A stretch of 64,000 nt of DNA. Origin: Gonocerus acuteangulatus (Eukaryota; Arthropoda; Insecta; Hemiptera; Coreidae). Below, piece after piece: positions 15,101 to 24,209 of this stretch (position 1 is its first letter; each line of letters opens with the position of its first letter). The translations under genes were made by a program, and so were the position numbers. Location: contig OX328126.1 of assembly GCA_946811695.1 (NCBI GenBank), forward strand, positions 88,996,785 through 89,060,784, given 5' to 3'. Below the pieces are notes generated by a model. The model was given only the letters and a program-made list of their open reading frames with translations, had not been told where the DNA came from and ran no database searches.

Positions 15101-16921
15101 CTGGACTTATGTACGGCAAATTCTTGAATCTTAGATACCTCTATTAAAGGGAAAGTATTCCACTAGCAAAAGGTCAAATCTGCCGAATATTTGAATGTCC
15201 AAAAAAAAGTTATGAATAAATGCTTTTCCACTATGAAAAGTCGTGATTTTCACATTCGATACTTTGCATTTGTAACGACGATATATATTAATTCTTGTAG
15301 GTGGCCCAAAATATCTAAATTCTTTTTGATCTTAGGAGGCATGGGGTCGTCAAAGCAGTCTTCCTGTCTTCATACTACTTTGTTTAATAATCCCGACATG
15401 TTTCGTGCATATTTTCGCACCTCTTCAGGAGCACTTCTTGCTAGGAAGTCCTCTCGTTAGCATGTACTCACTCTGGAGTCTGGCTTAATACCGGATCTGG
15501 AGTATTAAGCCAGACTCCAGAGCGAGTGCATGGTAACGGGAGGACTTCCAATCAAGAAGTGCTCCTGAAGAGGTGCGTAAATATGCACGAAACATGTCGG
15601 GCCTATTAAAGAAAGTAGTATGAAGACATGAAGACTGCTTTGACGACCCCATGCCTCCTAAGAGCAAAAAGAATTTATATATAGTATATATTTGTCTGTT
15701 CCTGGAAAAATGGTCTAATTTTGATGACATTTTGTACAAAAATGTTCGTCTAATTTGAAACATGGTTTTTAGGGCGAAATTCGCGCGGAAAAGGCGATTC
15801 CAAAATTTACTTTAGTTGAATTCTCCATAATAAGCATTATGGTAGCTTGTCTAGGTGACAGTATCCCTGTCCTACCTGGTCCTCTTTCTAAGGTTCCAAA
15901 CAAAACTACCGTTACTGTCATAAAGCTGGAAATGTTGGGGTGTCCGCCTTTTCTAAAATGACATTTGATAATATTAAACTTGTGTAATTTCCACTTAAGT
16001 GTAACTGGGCTACTGTTGGGTTCCTGTGCCTTGGCGCCTTAGTATCGCTTTTATTCCAGATTTGGGAGTGTGTGTTCACATTTTCACGAAATATTCACAA
16101 AAAAAAAAAAAAAAAAGTTTTTATTTATTATCTAATGACACTAAGGATATGAACGGAACCGCGCTAAGATGAAGCAGCTCCTGCGAGACGGACTTTCTCT
16201 ATTTATTTCGTTAGTCCCACATTTCTAACCAATTCGTTAAGGTCGATCTGAGTAAAGAATTTTCTGTAATACATTGGACAACTTCAACATCTTATTCACC
16301 TGACTCCTTTTGTACGTGTATATCAGAAAATACTTCCGTTGGAATAGAATTTAAGTTATTTGGTGGTTCCGAGACCGGCAAATCTACACTTTGCCCGTCT
16401 GGTCGGATGGACGACCGAACTAAAGTAATAAGGCTAAGTAGAACAAAATAACATTTTAATATAATTTTCCGAAATAGATGTTTTCAATAACTTATTGTTG
16501 CCACCAGGACACCTTCGGCTACCATCTCAGCTTCTCACCAGCTGGTTCATCGCTTAAGACCATGATGCATTTGGGTCAAGTCTACGCTGATGGTAAGACA
16601 ATCAACCAATATTAACAATCAAATAAATGATTATCAAAACAATCCTATTAAAGCAATGTAAGTAAGAAGAATCTAATATGCCAGAAAAGTATATATTGAT
16701 CTGCTTACTACACAAAAATAACGTGGAAATGTTTTTAGCGACATTTATAAGAAACGTTTTTTGTTTATTTCCCATAGATCATTTTATTATGTTGCAATAG
16801 GCGAGGATACGGCAGAGTAAAAAACACATCCTTTTGTCATTGACAAAGCATTTAGTATTTGTAGGACCAATTTCATAAAAAACAAATGATTTGTGCGGCC
16901 AGTATACTGAACGAGTTACTA

Positions 16922-16990
<69 letters not shown>

Positions 16991-16996
16991 CGTGTG

Positions 16997-17027
<31 letters not shown>

Positions 17028-17126
17028 AGAGTACAAACGTTCGGATGACCAACTTTTACAACGCGTAAACATGCGTGGTAGATACGATAAATATAATCGG
17101 TTTAACCATAAAGCCGGTTTTCCTCC

Positions 17127-17157
<31 letters not shown>

Positions 17158-18305
17158 CTAAAGGAAACTTACTAAAACTGGAGTAAGAACTTAATGGAAA
17201 GCGAATCAAAACGAACATGGCCAGACATTAAATGGAGAAGTTATCATACTGCTAGGAGATTTCAATAGCAACCTCACCGATTGGGGCTGCCAGATAGAAC
17301 TTTAACTGAAATGGCAGAATGATTCAGACTATTAAGAGTTGTGTAGGGATTATCTTAAATCAACTGATGGACTTTACATCCTTGGAGTTAGATAATTGAA
17401 GAAATTGGAAATTCAATTGGCCAAGTCGTAATAGTACAGAGAAATTTACATACTCGACTAATTACTGGGAAGATAAATTGCGTATTGCTCCCTGATCAAT
17501 ATGTACATAGTCAATTCAAACCACATACGACAACATGGCGGAAATCAATTAAACATTGGCTTCATTTAGACAGAACATTTGCTCGTCCATTCAGCAAGAA
17601 ACACATTTACAATTTATTGACAAAAAATAGCAAATAACAATCGCTTACAAATGATACGTCAGATAACTTAGTAAGGATGACAGAGAACTAGTAATCCCGC
17701 ACTAAAACATTTAATAATGAACTGCTCAGTAGATGAAATGAGTAAGGATTGGTGGTGGATGAGTAGACAGAGCAATGGACTGTCATAATAACCTCTATCA
17801 AAACTCACTCAATAAATCTTCTACATTTACTAGATACAATCGGTTTTGAGATATATAAGAATATATCCCAAGAAATATGGAGTTTTGTCCATTTTCCCCT
17901 ACATCGGTAACAAATATGTCCTCGTAAATGGTTTCATTAGATTACACACGCCCAATTACTTATAAAACGTTTACCTGGAAGCCTACCAACACAAAAACGA
18001 AAGCGTTACGATTTGATTCGCGCAAAAACCCTTGTTGTGTTGTTCTTCCCGGCATTTGGTTGGCGAACTTGATCTTTCAAACAACTCAAAGTTCATTGAA
18101 ATCTGTCAATATTTGAGGCAACTACTGCGTGAACAGACATTTATGTATACATAATGATTTCGGTCCGTTGCTACATTTCTATCACTTTTAGCACTTTCCT
18201 CCGAAGGAAAGTAGCTATAGAGGTTGCACTCATGACAACATATTTCATAACATATCTTCAAATCATTATCGATCCTACCTAGTAGACTCTGAAAATGAAC
18301 CCCGT

Positions 18306-18374
<69 letters not shown>

Positions 18375-19915
18375 TTCATGATTAAGAAATTCTACAAAAG
18401 CCATGATTGTTGTTGTAGGGACGTTTAGGCAGTTTGATCACGGCGCCAAAGAGAACGAACGCCGCTACAACAGCGCAGAACCACCGCACTACAACCTCAG
18501 CCAGATTTCTGCTCCAGTCGCCATGTTCTGGAGCAAGAACGACGTCCTTATATCAGAAAGTGTATGCGCCAAGTGGTACAAATGATAATGTATTTCTAGA
18601 AATGTTAAATCTCTTATTGTTTTCTAACCTATATATTTGTATTTGACTTCTTCTAAAATCTTTATATTGTATAAAGTTGTTTAAGTGTTTTAGCGCGGTT
18701 TCTCCCTTCCTCCATAGGGAGGAAACCAGCTTATAAGGTTTACCTTATGACGCAATCTGGACGTCTCAACTCAAATAATTTACGTTTCCGACCCCTTAGA
18801 CCACAAAAATAACAGTGGTTCAAATTTGTATATGTCCTTAGGCATGCAGCTCCTTCGTGACGAACATTTTGCGTTTGTAGGCATTTGGAGATGGGGGAAT
18901 CTAATGAAACCAATTACAAGGCAATATCTATAACCATTGTCAAGGAATAAGGGGAAAATATCAGATTCGCAGGAACTGCGTTATCTCAGCGCATTTCCGT
19001 TCATATCCCTAGTACTATTAGTAAAGAAATAGAAGCAGTTATTGGTAGGGTTTGATCTTTTGGTAAAAATATAAAATAAAATCTCAAAGAGAAGGAAGAT
19101 TTAAGACAACAGGAAAATGACAATCCTGAGCGGAAATGACTCCCCCGTCTTCTCAACGTTTGCTCTAGGAAAACACTATTACCAAAATGTTTAGCATTTT
19201 TTGATCTAATAAAATACTCATTTTACAGTTAAATGCAATTTAAAAAAAAACACAACCAATTAAAGAGTTAGGTAAAAGGAGACAAAAACTCGTACAAAAG
19301 AACGAAAGTAACATTTCGAAGTTTCAAGTACTTATTTCTCCGATTTGACACTACCCCATCCAATTATTCATCACAACCTTGTTTGTACATAATTTAGTAA
19401 GCTTTCGAATGGTTACTTTACATTTACCACGTCTTCCCAACCATATTCTAGATATTTTAGAACATAAACTAAGATCCGAAAGCTTTTCATGTTCATTATT
19501 AAACATTTTTTTCTAATACTTTCAAACGAAACCAAAATTTACGAATGTCGAAAATCTGGAACAGGGTCTAACAGACTCAACCGTTTCTGAATAACAAACT
19601 TAAAATTAGTGTGGGAATGTAGGCGTTTCAATGTTTCTCAAAAACGGTTACAGATATCGCTGGTTTCATTCGTTTTCTAAGGTTAAGAAACCAAGCGTAT
19701 GAACTTTATTACGAAATAAAGAATTAAAATATTACCTAATAGAAAAAAAAATCTGTTGGCAGTCAGTGAAAAGGACCGCGTCTTTCCTTCCGAATCTCCT
19801 GATGGAACAACTCATTCCTGATCCAGAGTTCACTCATGCTGATATCGTGATTGGCCTCAACACCAAAGAGATCCTCTTCCTTCCAGTAATGGAGATAATG
19901 AAGAAAATGAGGTAA
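787..19915 (+). CDS. Secreted acid lipase (lysosomal/gastric lipase family), complete nine-exon gene
   Basis: Exons: 787-879, 5007-5184, 6593-6707, 6793-6890, 10983-11137, 12687-12845, 16508-16592, 18419-18561 and 19763-19915. They join in frame into 392 residues with GT-AG introns, close to the usual length of about 400. Residues 1-15 are a leucine-rich signal peptide ending FSA, so secretion or lysosomal targeting is expected. HGLL (72-75) is the usual oxyanion-side motif. The nucleophile elbow is GYSLG (158-162, Ser160), then Asp336 in KNDVL and His367 in FTHAD, so the Ser-Asp-His triad of this alpha/beta-hydrolase family is complete. Other family blocks are EDGYI, DEGYDVYLSNFRGN, SPAG and GTFRQFDHG; Cys239/Cys249 match the conserved disulfide pair. 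The family hydrolyses triacylglycerols or cholesteryl esters. The elbow has Tyr and Leu where relatives usually have GHSQG. The terminal AGG-TAA could also be read as a GTAATG donor, so a further exon is not excluded. The protein call is secure; substrate is not inferable. Confidence 0.9.
1251..1955. mobile_element. Inverted-repeat retroelement-like unit with a hammerhead-like core
   Basis: The left arm begins GGTAGGGATTGTCGGGGTTC (1251) and the right arm ends with its near complement at about 1955. The left arm holds two head-to-tail copies of a block ending in GCCGACGTTTCGG (about 1281-1345 and 1352-1410). The right arm holds the opposite strand of that block, preceded by CTGATGA. An AT microsatellite (1755-1807) lies between the arms. 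No coding capacity is recognised. The termini resemble non-autonomous Penelope-like element ends, an inference from the core motif alone. Confidence 0.55.
1841..1879 (+). ncRNA. Hammerhead-ribozyme-like core (copy 1)
   Basis: In order: GCC, CTGATGA (1844-1850), a hairpin of GCTTG and CAAGC around a short loop, GAAAC (1869-1873), GTC, GGC. The outer GCC and GGC can pair as stem I, and GTC fits the NUH cleavage triplet. Stem III is missing between GAAAC and GTC. It may therefore be a degenerate or dimer-dependent form, as in minimal motifs reported in Penelope-like elements. Activity is not established. Confidence 0.45.
2568..2907 (-). mobile_element. tRNA-derived SINE, family 3, copy 1
   Basis: The minus strand starts with a tRNA-like head from 2907 down: an A box (TAGCTCAGTGGTAGAGCAC) and a B box (GAGTTCAAATCCC). 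A conserved body follows (2570-2830, with GCCTAGGGACGGTCAGGG and CAGATACTATAGAGGTATC). AT microsatellites flank both sides. Partial relatives occur at 23950-24137 and 46430-46745. The head is fused to a body and lacks a clean acceptor stem, so it is not a functional tRNA gene. Confidence 0.75.
2971..3561. repeat. 108-bp direct repeats flanking a retroelement tail
   Basis: 2971-3078 and 3454-3561 are nearly identical. The 375 bases between them end in an AATA-rich run (about 3418-3445) that looks like a LINE 3' tail and contain an 18-base T run (3360-3378). This is either an unusually long target duplication or a local tandem duplication. Confidence 0.7.
3998..4954 (+). mobile_element. piggyBac-like deletion derivative in a TTAA site
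   Basis: TTAA at 3994-3997 and 4955-4958 brackets a 957-bp element with 14-bp perfect inverted ends (CCCTGGATTGACAC). Internal blocks TACCCCAC and GGGGTA recur near both ends. A transposase remnant lies at 4346-4579. TTAA duplication with CCC ends is diagnostic of the piggyBac superfamily. The right end lies 52 bases upstream of lipase exon 2. Confidence 0.85.
4346..4579 (+). pseudogene. C-terminal remnant of a piggyBac-type transposase
   Basis: A 77-codon open frame inside the TTAA-bracketed element. Its end (basic run GRRKRYVLCVEGPC, then a terminal Cys) resembles the cysteine-rich tail closing piggyBac transposases. A stop codon lies just upstream in the same frame, and there is no room for the catalytic domain. 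It is a fossil; the call rests mostly on the surrounding element. Confidence 0.5.
5190..5605 (-). mobile_element. Helitron-like family A fragment (5' half)
   Basis: In lipase intron 2. On the minus strand it begins at about 5605 with the family's start (TCCGACTAGCAGGAACTGCG). It continues through shared blocks (AGAAGGAAGTTTAA, CAGTATCCTAAGCGGAAATG on that strand) and lacks the 3' hairpin end. Confidence 0.6.
5637..5908. mobile_element. Foldback (MITE-like) element
   Basis: The arms 5637-5765 and 5790-5908 are imperfect inverted copies. Matching blocks include CCCAGTCTAACGGTG against its complement near the right end, AAGTGGAAAGTTTTG, and a TTTTTGGTGGACAA core. No coding content. Confidence 0.65.
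7585..7660 (+). mobile_element. tRNA-derived SINE family 1 head
   Basis: CCCGTGGTCTAGTGGCTAGC supplies the A box and GGTTCGATCCCC the B box of a tRNA-Glu-like promoter. Only the head is present here. The same head ends a dozen insertions in the window, so it is a SINE and not a tRNA gene. Confidence 0.75.
7748..9266 (+). mobile_element. Helitron/Helentron-like family A copy, with a nested SINE and an AT microsatellite
   Basis: It starts with TCCGACTCGCAGGAACTGCG and ends with a hairpin: an 11-bp perfect stem (9229-9239 with 9247-9257) followed by GCGCTAAAA. The 5' end contains TTAGCGCGGTTCC (about 7778-7790), the exact reverse complement of GGAACCGCGCTAA at the 3' end. A 3' hairpin plus matching subterminal motif and internal microsatellite (9054-9126) is the architecture known for Helentron-derived non-autonomous elements. 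No Rep/helicase is present. A SINE interrupts it. Lies in lipase intron 4. Confidence 0.6.
7798..7970 (-). mobile_element. SINE family 1, full-length copy with target duplication
   Basis: The minus-strand tRNA head (7890-7970), body (CGAGCCGTGGGATGA; TTAGCGCCGACAT) and A-rich tail (T run at about 7798) are all present. GTTCTT at 7792-7797 and 7971-7976 is the duplicated target, dating this insertion after the Helitron-like element it interrupts. Confidence 0.8.
9560..10145. other. Stretch of lipase intron 4 with no recognised content
   Basis: Short open frames occur on both strands but share no motif with a known family and have no clear splice context. Nothing supportable was found. Confidence 0.5.
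10153..10262 (+). mobile_element. SINE family 1, 5'-truncated
   Basis: It holds the family body (CCCACGGCTCG; GATGTCGGCGCTAATG; TGTTGAAGCGCCG) and an A-rich tail, but no tRNA head. Confidence 0.7.
10308..10776. mobile_element. hAT-like non-autonomous element (diverged)
   Basis: The left end (CCAAATATTGGCAAC, then a GC-rich CGCGGGCCGCG block at about 10367) and right end (complement of AAATGTGGGCAAC preceded by CGGCCCGCGGGCCGG) are inverted partners. TGGGCAAC followed by a GCGGGCC block is common in hAT MITEs. No transposase frame. Confidence 0.5.
11159..11762 (+). pseudogene. Decayed mariner/IS630-type transposase
   Basis: In lipase intron 5. Frames around 11560-11760 read DFFWRHYLKKKVPKNRPHA, then KEVKEIIREK and IAGGGRN. 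These match the C-terminal part of mariner-like transposases (D-F-F-L-W-G-Y-L-K, then a closing A-G-G-G). Stops and frame changes are frequent. The element opens with ACAGCGTGCGGCAGATC (11160), and a complementary GCCGCACCCTGTAT lies at about 12602-12615. The original element thus spans about 11159-12615, and a family A Helitron-like piece was inserted later. Confidence 0.65.
12001..12568 (-). mobile_element. Helitron-like family A copy, internally deleted
   Basis: The right side carries the 5' end of the family on the minus strand (GCAGGAACTGCGTCATC, then GCGCTGTTCC). The left side carries the 3' flank with a decayed hairpin (TTAGGGAGGAAATCC). It lies inside the mariner-like relic. Confidence 0.55.
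13490..13790. repeat. Repeat family C, copy 1
   Basis: In lipase intron 6. GAGAGCTGGTAACGCAC through CTTCATGAAGTGTTTTATGCACC and TATAATGTACCTCTT to the TTAAGGCAATTTT region closely matches 29994-30260 and, inverted, 32036-32302. Not classified. Confidence 0.7.
13824..13993 (-). mobile_element. SINE family 1, near-complete copy
   Basis: Tail T run at 13824-13838, body (TTAGCGCCGACATCC; GAAAATTCCTG), then a tRNA head with B box (GGGATCGAACCC complement) and A box ending at the ACCACGGGAGACCCC edge. Confidence 0.8.
13997..14410 (-). repeat. Repeat family D, copy 1
   Basis: Matches 36108-36512 in inverted orientation: TAATGCTTACTAAATGTAGAA, CATTGGACGTCCAGAAA, and an end near ACCTGAATCACCCTGTATAT. 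The terminal ACAGGGTGATTCAG is reminiscent of Tc1/mariner MITE ends. No coding capacity; class uncertain. Confidence 0.65.
15329..15668. mobile_element. Foldback unit with two inverted hammerhead-like cores
   Basis: AGGAGGCATGGGGTCGTC (15334) is repeated in inverse at the right edge (GACGACCCCATGCCTCCT), with about 160-base arms. Each arm carries CTGAAGA - hairpin - GAAACATGTCGGG, at 15391-15432 (minus) and 15561-15602 (plus). The centre is a palindrome around CCAGACTCCAGAG. No open reading frame is supported. Confidence 0.7.
15561..15602 (+). ncRNA. Hammerhead-ribozyme-like core (copy 2)
   Basis: GCTC, CTGAAGA, hairpin of GTGC/GCAC, GAAAC, AT, GTC, GGGC. GCTC and GGGC can form stem I. CTGAAGA differs at one position from the CUGAUGA core of active hammerheads, so cleavage is doubtful. 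The inverse copy is at 15391-15432. Confidence 0.4.
17170..17660 (+). pseudogene. Decayed non-LTR retrotransposon with AP-endonuclease motif
   Basis: From 17240 the frame reads VIILLGDFNSNLTDWG, matching the LGDFN catalytic motif of APE-type endonucleases in LINE ORF2 proteins. Further on, another frame reads TWRKSIKHWLHLDRTFARPF. Stops and frameshifts are frequent. In lipase intron 7. Confidence 0.6.
18186..18370 (-). mobile_element. Helitron-like family B 3' fragment plus AT microsatellite
   Basis: TTAGCACTTTCCTCCGAAGG hairpin end (18187) followed by the family flank (GTAGCTATAGAGGTTGCACTC; CGATCCTACCTAGTAGAC) and an AT run at 18307-18370 that ends about 50 bases before lipase exon 8. Confidence 0.65.
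18690..19735. mobile_element. Two abutting family A fragments in lipase intron 8
   Basis: 18690-18830 is a minus-strand 3' end (TTTTAGCGCGGTTTCTCCC hairpin). About 18965-19735 is a plus-strand piece starting AGATTCGCAGGAACTGCG. The pieces face away from each other and leave no recognisable host sequence between lipase exons 8 and 9. Confidence 0.55.
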
Positions 19916-19924
19916 TGGAACTAC

Positions 19925-21097
19925 GGTAAAAATGCAGTTTCCAGCCCTCTAAACCGATTTCTTTCAAACTTTGCACAATAACGTATTTTCATGCACTAAA
20001 CACGAATACGATAAAAAAAAAAAAAAAAAAAAAAAAAAACGTCGGATTTAACTAGGAAAGAAGTTATTAAGCACTTAAGTTCACTGTTGTGCAGGTTATG
20101 AGAGCTAATGTAAACAACTAAATTTGTGGCGACTTTAAGGCATACATGACTTTAAGGCATAAATGACGACTTTAAGGCATACATGCTATGCGTTTCCGCT
20201 CGCTCAAAAAGATAACAAAACCCCAGTCAATCCAACTCGCTAAAATTAATTGACTATAATATTAAGCACTAAAGTTAGGAAGGTTATAAAACTAGGCGTC
20301 ATCAGCGTATTTGTAAACACGCGCATGCGCAGATATGTAACATTGGGAAACAGAGAACTGTCATTTGAAATGTTCAGAAACCATTTATTCAAAGATATTG
20401 TTAATTTTAAGGGCATCCTAACCCGTCGTCACCTGTCGCTTAAGGGCATACGTGCTATGCGTTTCTGCTCGCTCAAGAAAATAACAAAACCCCAGTCAAT
20501 CCAACTCTCTAAAATTAATAGAATTCTATTAATTTTAGCGAGTTGGATTGACTGGGGTTTTGTTATCTTTTTGAGCGAGCGGAAACGCATAGCATGTATG
20601 CCCTTAAAGTCGTCCTAGACATTCTTCTAATCCTCCAAGACATCTCTCTTAGCTTAGACAATTGACTTGTTGACAATTGAAGTTCGGTAGGCGCGAATTA
20701 GAACGATAATTATAAAGGCATTAGCTAATTATTAAGGGATTTCTGATATATAATACTTTTCATGAACGAAACAAGAAATGTGAAGAGTGTTTCATTATTT
20801 TAAAAAATGATTGTAAATAAATAACTGCTGATGAATTTCGATAATTTATGGTAAATTTCAATTAAACTTCCTTATTACGAACCCGCGCATGCGTATGTTA
20901 ACAAATTTAGTTGTTTACATTAGCTCTCATAACCTGCACAACAGTGGACTTAAGTGCTTAATAACTTCTTTCCTAGTTAAATCCGACGTTTTTTTTTTTG
21001 TTTTTTTTTATCGTATTCGTGTTTAGTGCATCAAAATACGTTATTGTGCAAAGTTTGAAAGAAATCGGTTTGGAGGGCTGGAAACTGCATTTTTACC
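19925..21097. mobile_element. TIR transposon, 8-bp-TSD family E, copy 1 (directly after the lipase stop)
   Basis: Long inverted ends (about 190 bp) begin GGTAAAAATGCAG and end with the complement. GGAACTAC at 19917-19924 and 21098-21105 is an exact 8-bp target duplication. The central part is a nested palindrome containing GAGCGAGCGGAAACGCATAG. No transposase is present. The lipase TAA is at 19913-19915, so the insertion falls in its 3' UTR or immediate 3' flank. Superfamily unassigned: 8-bp duplications occur in hAT, P and Merlin, but the ends do not start with CAG as in hAT. Confidence 0.85.
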
Positions 21098-21255
21098 GGA
21101 ACTACCAAGTATCTTTATACTCATTGAATATAAATAAGGTTCATTCGTATCAGCTTCACCAGGCTAGAGATGTGGTTCTCGTTCAGAGATCTAGATCATG
21201 AAATGAGAACTCAATTGAAGTTGTGGCAATATGGCGACGGAAAGACCATTTATTA

Positions 21256-21461
21256 ATATTATCAACGAGTTGGATTGACTAGGGTTTCCTTCAGCGAGCG
21301 GAAAAGCATAAGAATTATGCCATTAACATAAGTGCTACTGGTTTCGTAGGTTATATAACATTAGCACTTATGTTAATGACGTAATTGTTATGCATTTCCG
21401 CTCCCTACGCTCGCTCAAGGTTATATCTGTACCCAAGTTAATCCAAACTCGTTGATAATAT
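21256..21461. repeat. Small palindrome related to the family E centre
   Basis: AATATTATCAACGAGTTGGA at the left is mirrored by the right end (GTTGATAATAT). It shares GAGTTGGATTGACTAGGGTTT and the CGCTC/GAGCG blocks with the middle of family E elements. The loop includes two inverted copies of TAACATAAGTGCTA. Confidence 0.65.
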
Positions 21462-21985
21462 AGATCACTGACTTTTCGGTAGATAATGGACCGATAAGCT
21501 AGTTAAGAAATGTTAGTTTGGTAACCTTTCTAACTGTGTGGATGTCATCTTTTTTAGTCGTAGGTAAATCCCAAAGACTCATTTTCCTAGCCGAAAGAAT
21601 AACAGCTCAAAGGGCACATACATCACTAAGAACTCAAACAAGAAACAATGAATAGAACATGAGTAAAAAACACAAATCTAAAAGTGAATCGCGTGGAATA
21701 CAGTAAGTAAACAAAACGGTTACTAGAAAGAACAGCCAATCAAATTGCCCATAGGAATTAGCCAATAGAAATGCCTGCTCTGATGATCCAGATCACTGAA
21801 CGACCCACTTGACTAACCTGGTGAAGCTAGTATGTAACAACCATAAATAATAATAAAACAAATTTATGCATTTGTTACAGAAATAAGGAGTTGAATTGAA
21901 GTTACTTCTTCAAGTATTTAATAAAAATATACATATGTAAATAAAATTTAATGATAGTAAAACACATTTTATGCATTCACCCTAG

Positions 21986-22642
21986 CAGAGATGGGCATAA
22001 TTTTATTTATAAATAAAAATACGAATTTATTCGTACTTCATATATTTGTGAATACGAATATAAATAAATTCGTACTTCATATATTTGTGAATACGAATAT
22101 AAATAAACTCGTATTTATAAATGTGAATACGAATTTATTTTTATTCACATATATTAAATATAAAAAAAAACAAATAAAATTTGATTCGCAAATTTTCCTG
22201 CGAATACAAATAAATTCACAGAAAAAATTCATTTTTTTCAAATTCACATTTTTTGTGATTATTTACAAAAAATCAAGTGATTACAACAAAAATTACATTA
22301 AAATATACGAATAAAAATTTATTCACATTATAATTTGTGAATAAAAATTTATTCACAATAAAATTCGCAAATAAATTATGAATTTATTCGTATTAAGATG
22401 ATATTACGAAAGTTATTGAACGTGATTTTTTTTTTTTTTTTTTTATGGAAGTACAGATGACAAACTGTGTCCCTGCAGCATGGCTGGTGGTCCCGCGGCG
22501 GACTCAGGGTAAACAAAAAATCTAGGCGCTAATAACCTAGACGTTAAACGCCTTTAAAAAAAAACAAAAAAAAACCAACATTATAATTTGTGAATAAAAA
22601 TTTATTCACAATAAGATTCGCAAATAAATCATGAATGTATTC

Positions 22643-22719
<77 letters not shown>

Positions 22720-23282
22720 GCGTTTAACGTCTAGGTTATTAGCGCCTAGATTTTTTGTTTACACCGAGTCCGCCGCGGGACCACCAGCCATGCTGCAGGG
22801 ACACAGTTTGTCATCTGTACTTCCATAAAAAAAAAAAAAAAAAAAAAAAATCACCTTCAATAACTTTCGTAATATCATCTTAATACGAATAAATTCATAA
22901 TTTATTTGCGAATTTTATTGTGAATAAATTTTTATTCACAAATTATAATGTGAATAAATTTTTATTCGTATATTTTAATGTGATTTTTGTTGTGATCACT
23001 TGATTTTTTGTAAATATTCACATTTTTTGTGATTATTTACAAATTTTTCTGTGAATTTATTTGTATTCGCAGAAAAATTTGCGAATCAAATTTTATTTGT
23101 ATTTTTATATTTAATATATGTGAATAAAAATAAATTCGTATTCACACTTATGAATACGAATTTATTTATATTCGTATTCACAAATATATGAAGTACGAAT
23201 TTATTTATATTCGCATTCACAAATATATGAAGTACGAATAAATTCGTATTTTTATTTATAAATAAAATTTTGCCCATCTCTG
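21986..23282. mobile_element. 1.3-kb hAT-like palindromic element
   Basis: CAGAGATGGGCA begins the element and its complement ends it, the terminal motif typical of hAT elements. The flanking 8-mers CACCCTAG (21978-21985) and CCCCCTAG (23283-23290) match at 7 of 8, the hAT duplication length. The arms of about 600 bp are inverted copies: an outer AT-rich part made of ATTCGTA/TACGAAT words, and an inner block (22445-22560, inverted at 22716-22826) with a GC-rich GGTGGTCCCGCGG. The centre is a T run of about 70 bases (22645-22715). The inner block resembles a SINE-1 tail (GGCGCTAATAACCTAGACG). Confidence 0.8.
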
Positions 23283-23364
23283 CCCCCTAGTTACATTGAT
23301 GGAAATATTCTAGTAGCAATGAAAAATGTTATAAGAAGAAGAAAGATTTATCAATATAATATTC

Positions 23365-23937
23365 GGTAAATCTGAAGGAGAGCGTCCTCAGCTACGATTT
23401 TCTTCAAAGTTTGCACTATAACGTATTTTGATGCACTAAACACGAATCCGTTGAAAAAAAAAAAACCCGCTCTCAACTAGGAAAGAAGTTATTTAAAAAA
23501 AAGTTCACTGTTATGAAGGTTAGGGAAGAATGCCTTGGACGACTTTTGGGCATAGAATTCTTTTCATTTCTGCGAGCTGCTGGATTGACTAGGGGTTTTG
23601 ATGTTTTCTTGAGCGAGCGGAAACGCATAGCACGTATGCCCAAAAGCGACAGTTTACTTACGACCAAGTCAGCTACCACAGGTGAGTCTAAATTTCAATT
23701 ACACTTCGTCATTAAGGACTATTGCGCATGCGCGTGTTTACATATAAGCTGTTTACCCCGTCTTTTATAACCTCCATAACAGTGAACTTTAGTGCTTAAT
23801 AACTTCTTTCCTAGTTGAGAGCGGGGGTTTTTTTTTTTCAACGGATTCGTGTTTAGTGCATCAAAATACGTTATAGTGCAAACTTTGAAGAAAACCGTAG
23901 CTGAGGAAGCTCTCCTTCAGTTTTACCTAATATTATA
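23365..23937. mobile_element. TIR transposon family E, copy 2
   Basis: GGTAAATCTGAAGGAGAGCG and its complement bound the element, with flanks TAATATTC and TAATATTA (7 of 8). The inner arms match copy 1 (GTATTTTGATGCACTAAACA; CTAGGAAAGAAGTTATT), while the outermost 40 bases differ, defining a second subfamily shared with 53431-54429. Confidence 0.8.
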
Positions 23938-23949
23938 TTAAATTATATC

Positions 23950-24133
23950 TATCTATCTATTAATAAGGTACCCATTATTAATTAAAGGCTGGGTGAGCCT
24001 AGGGACGATCTGGGACCCCAAATCCAACCCACGAACGGCAGCAGAAGAAGAAAAAATCTTTAGTGCGCGCTCGGGTTTTGAACCTGGTCCTCCAGTTCAT
24101 CAGTCGAGTGCTCTACCACTGAGCTAACCTCGT

Positions 24134-24200
<67 letters not shown>
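23950..24200 (-). mobile_element. SINE family 3 copy and AT microsatellite
   Basis: tRNA-like head on the minus strand (GAGGTTAGCTCAGTGGTAGA complement near 24110-24135) with the GCCTAGGGACGATCTGGGA body, followed by an AT run at 24137-24198. Confidence 0.7.
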
Positions 24201-24204
<4 letters not shown>

Positions 24205-24209
24205 GAAAA

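Larger units (their letters stand above)
14882..16196 (-). mobile_element. Helitron-like family A copy split by a foldback element
   Basis: The 3' end is at 14882-14930 (TTTTAGTGCGGTTCCTCCC on the plus strand, then TATAAGGTTGA). The 5' end is at about 16150-16196 (GAACCGCGCTAAGATG; GCAGCTCCTGCGAGACGGAC). A 340-bp foldback unit lies between. Part of lipase intron 6. Confidence 0.5.

Noticed and set aside
18403..18646. Two separate short genes at this position
   Set aside because: The first frame is lipase exon 8 (18419-18561) with intron on both sides; the second is its shifted-frame shadow.
20250..20618. 122-codon plus-strand frame
   Set aside because: Lies wholly within the palindromic interior of a family E transposon and has no recognisable motif.
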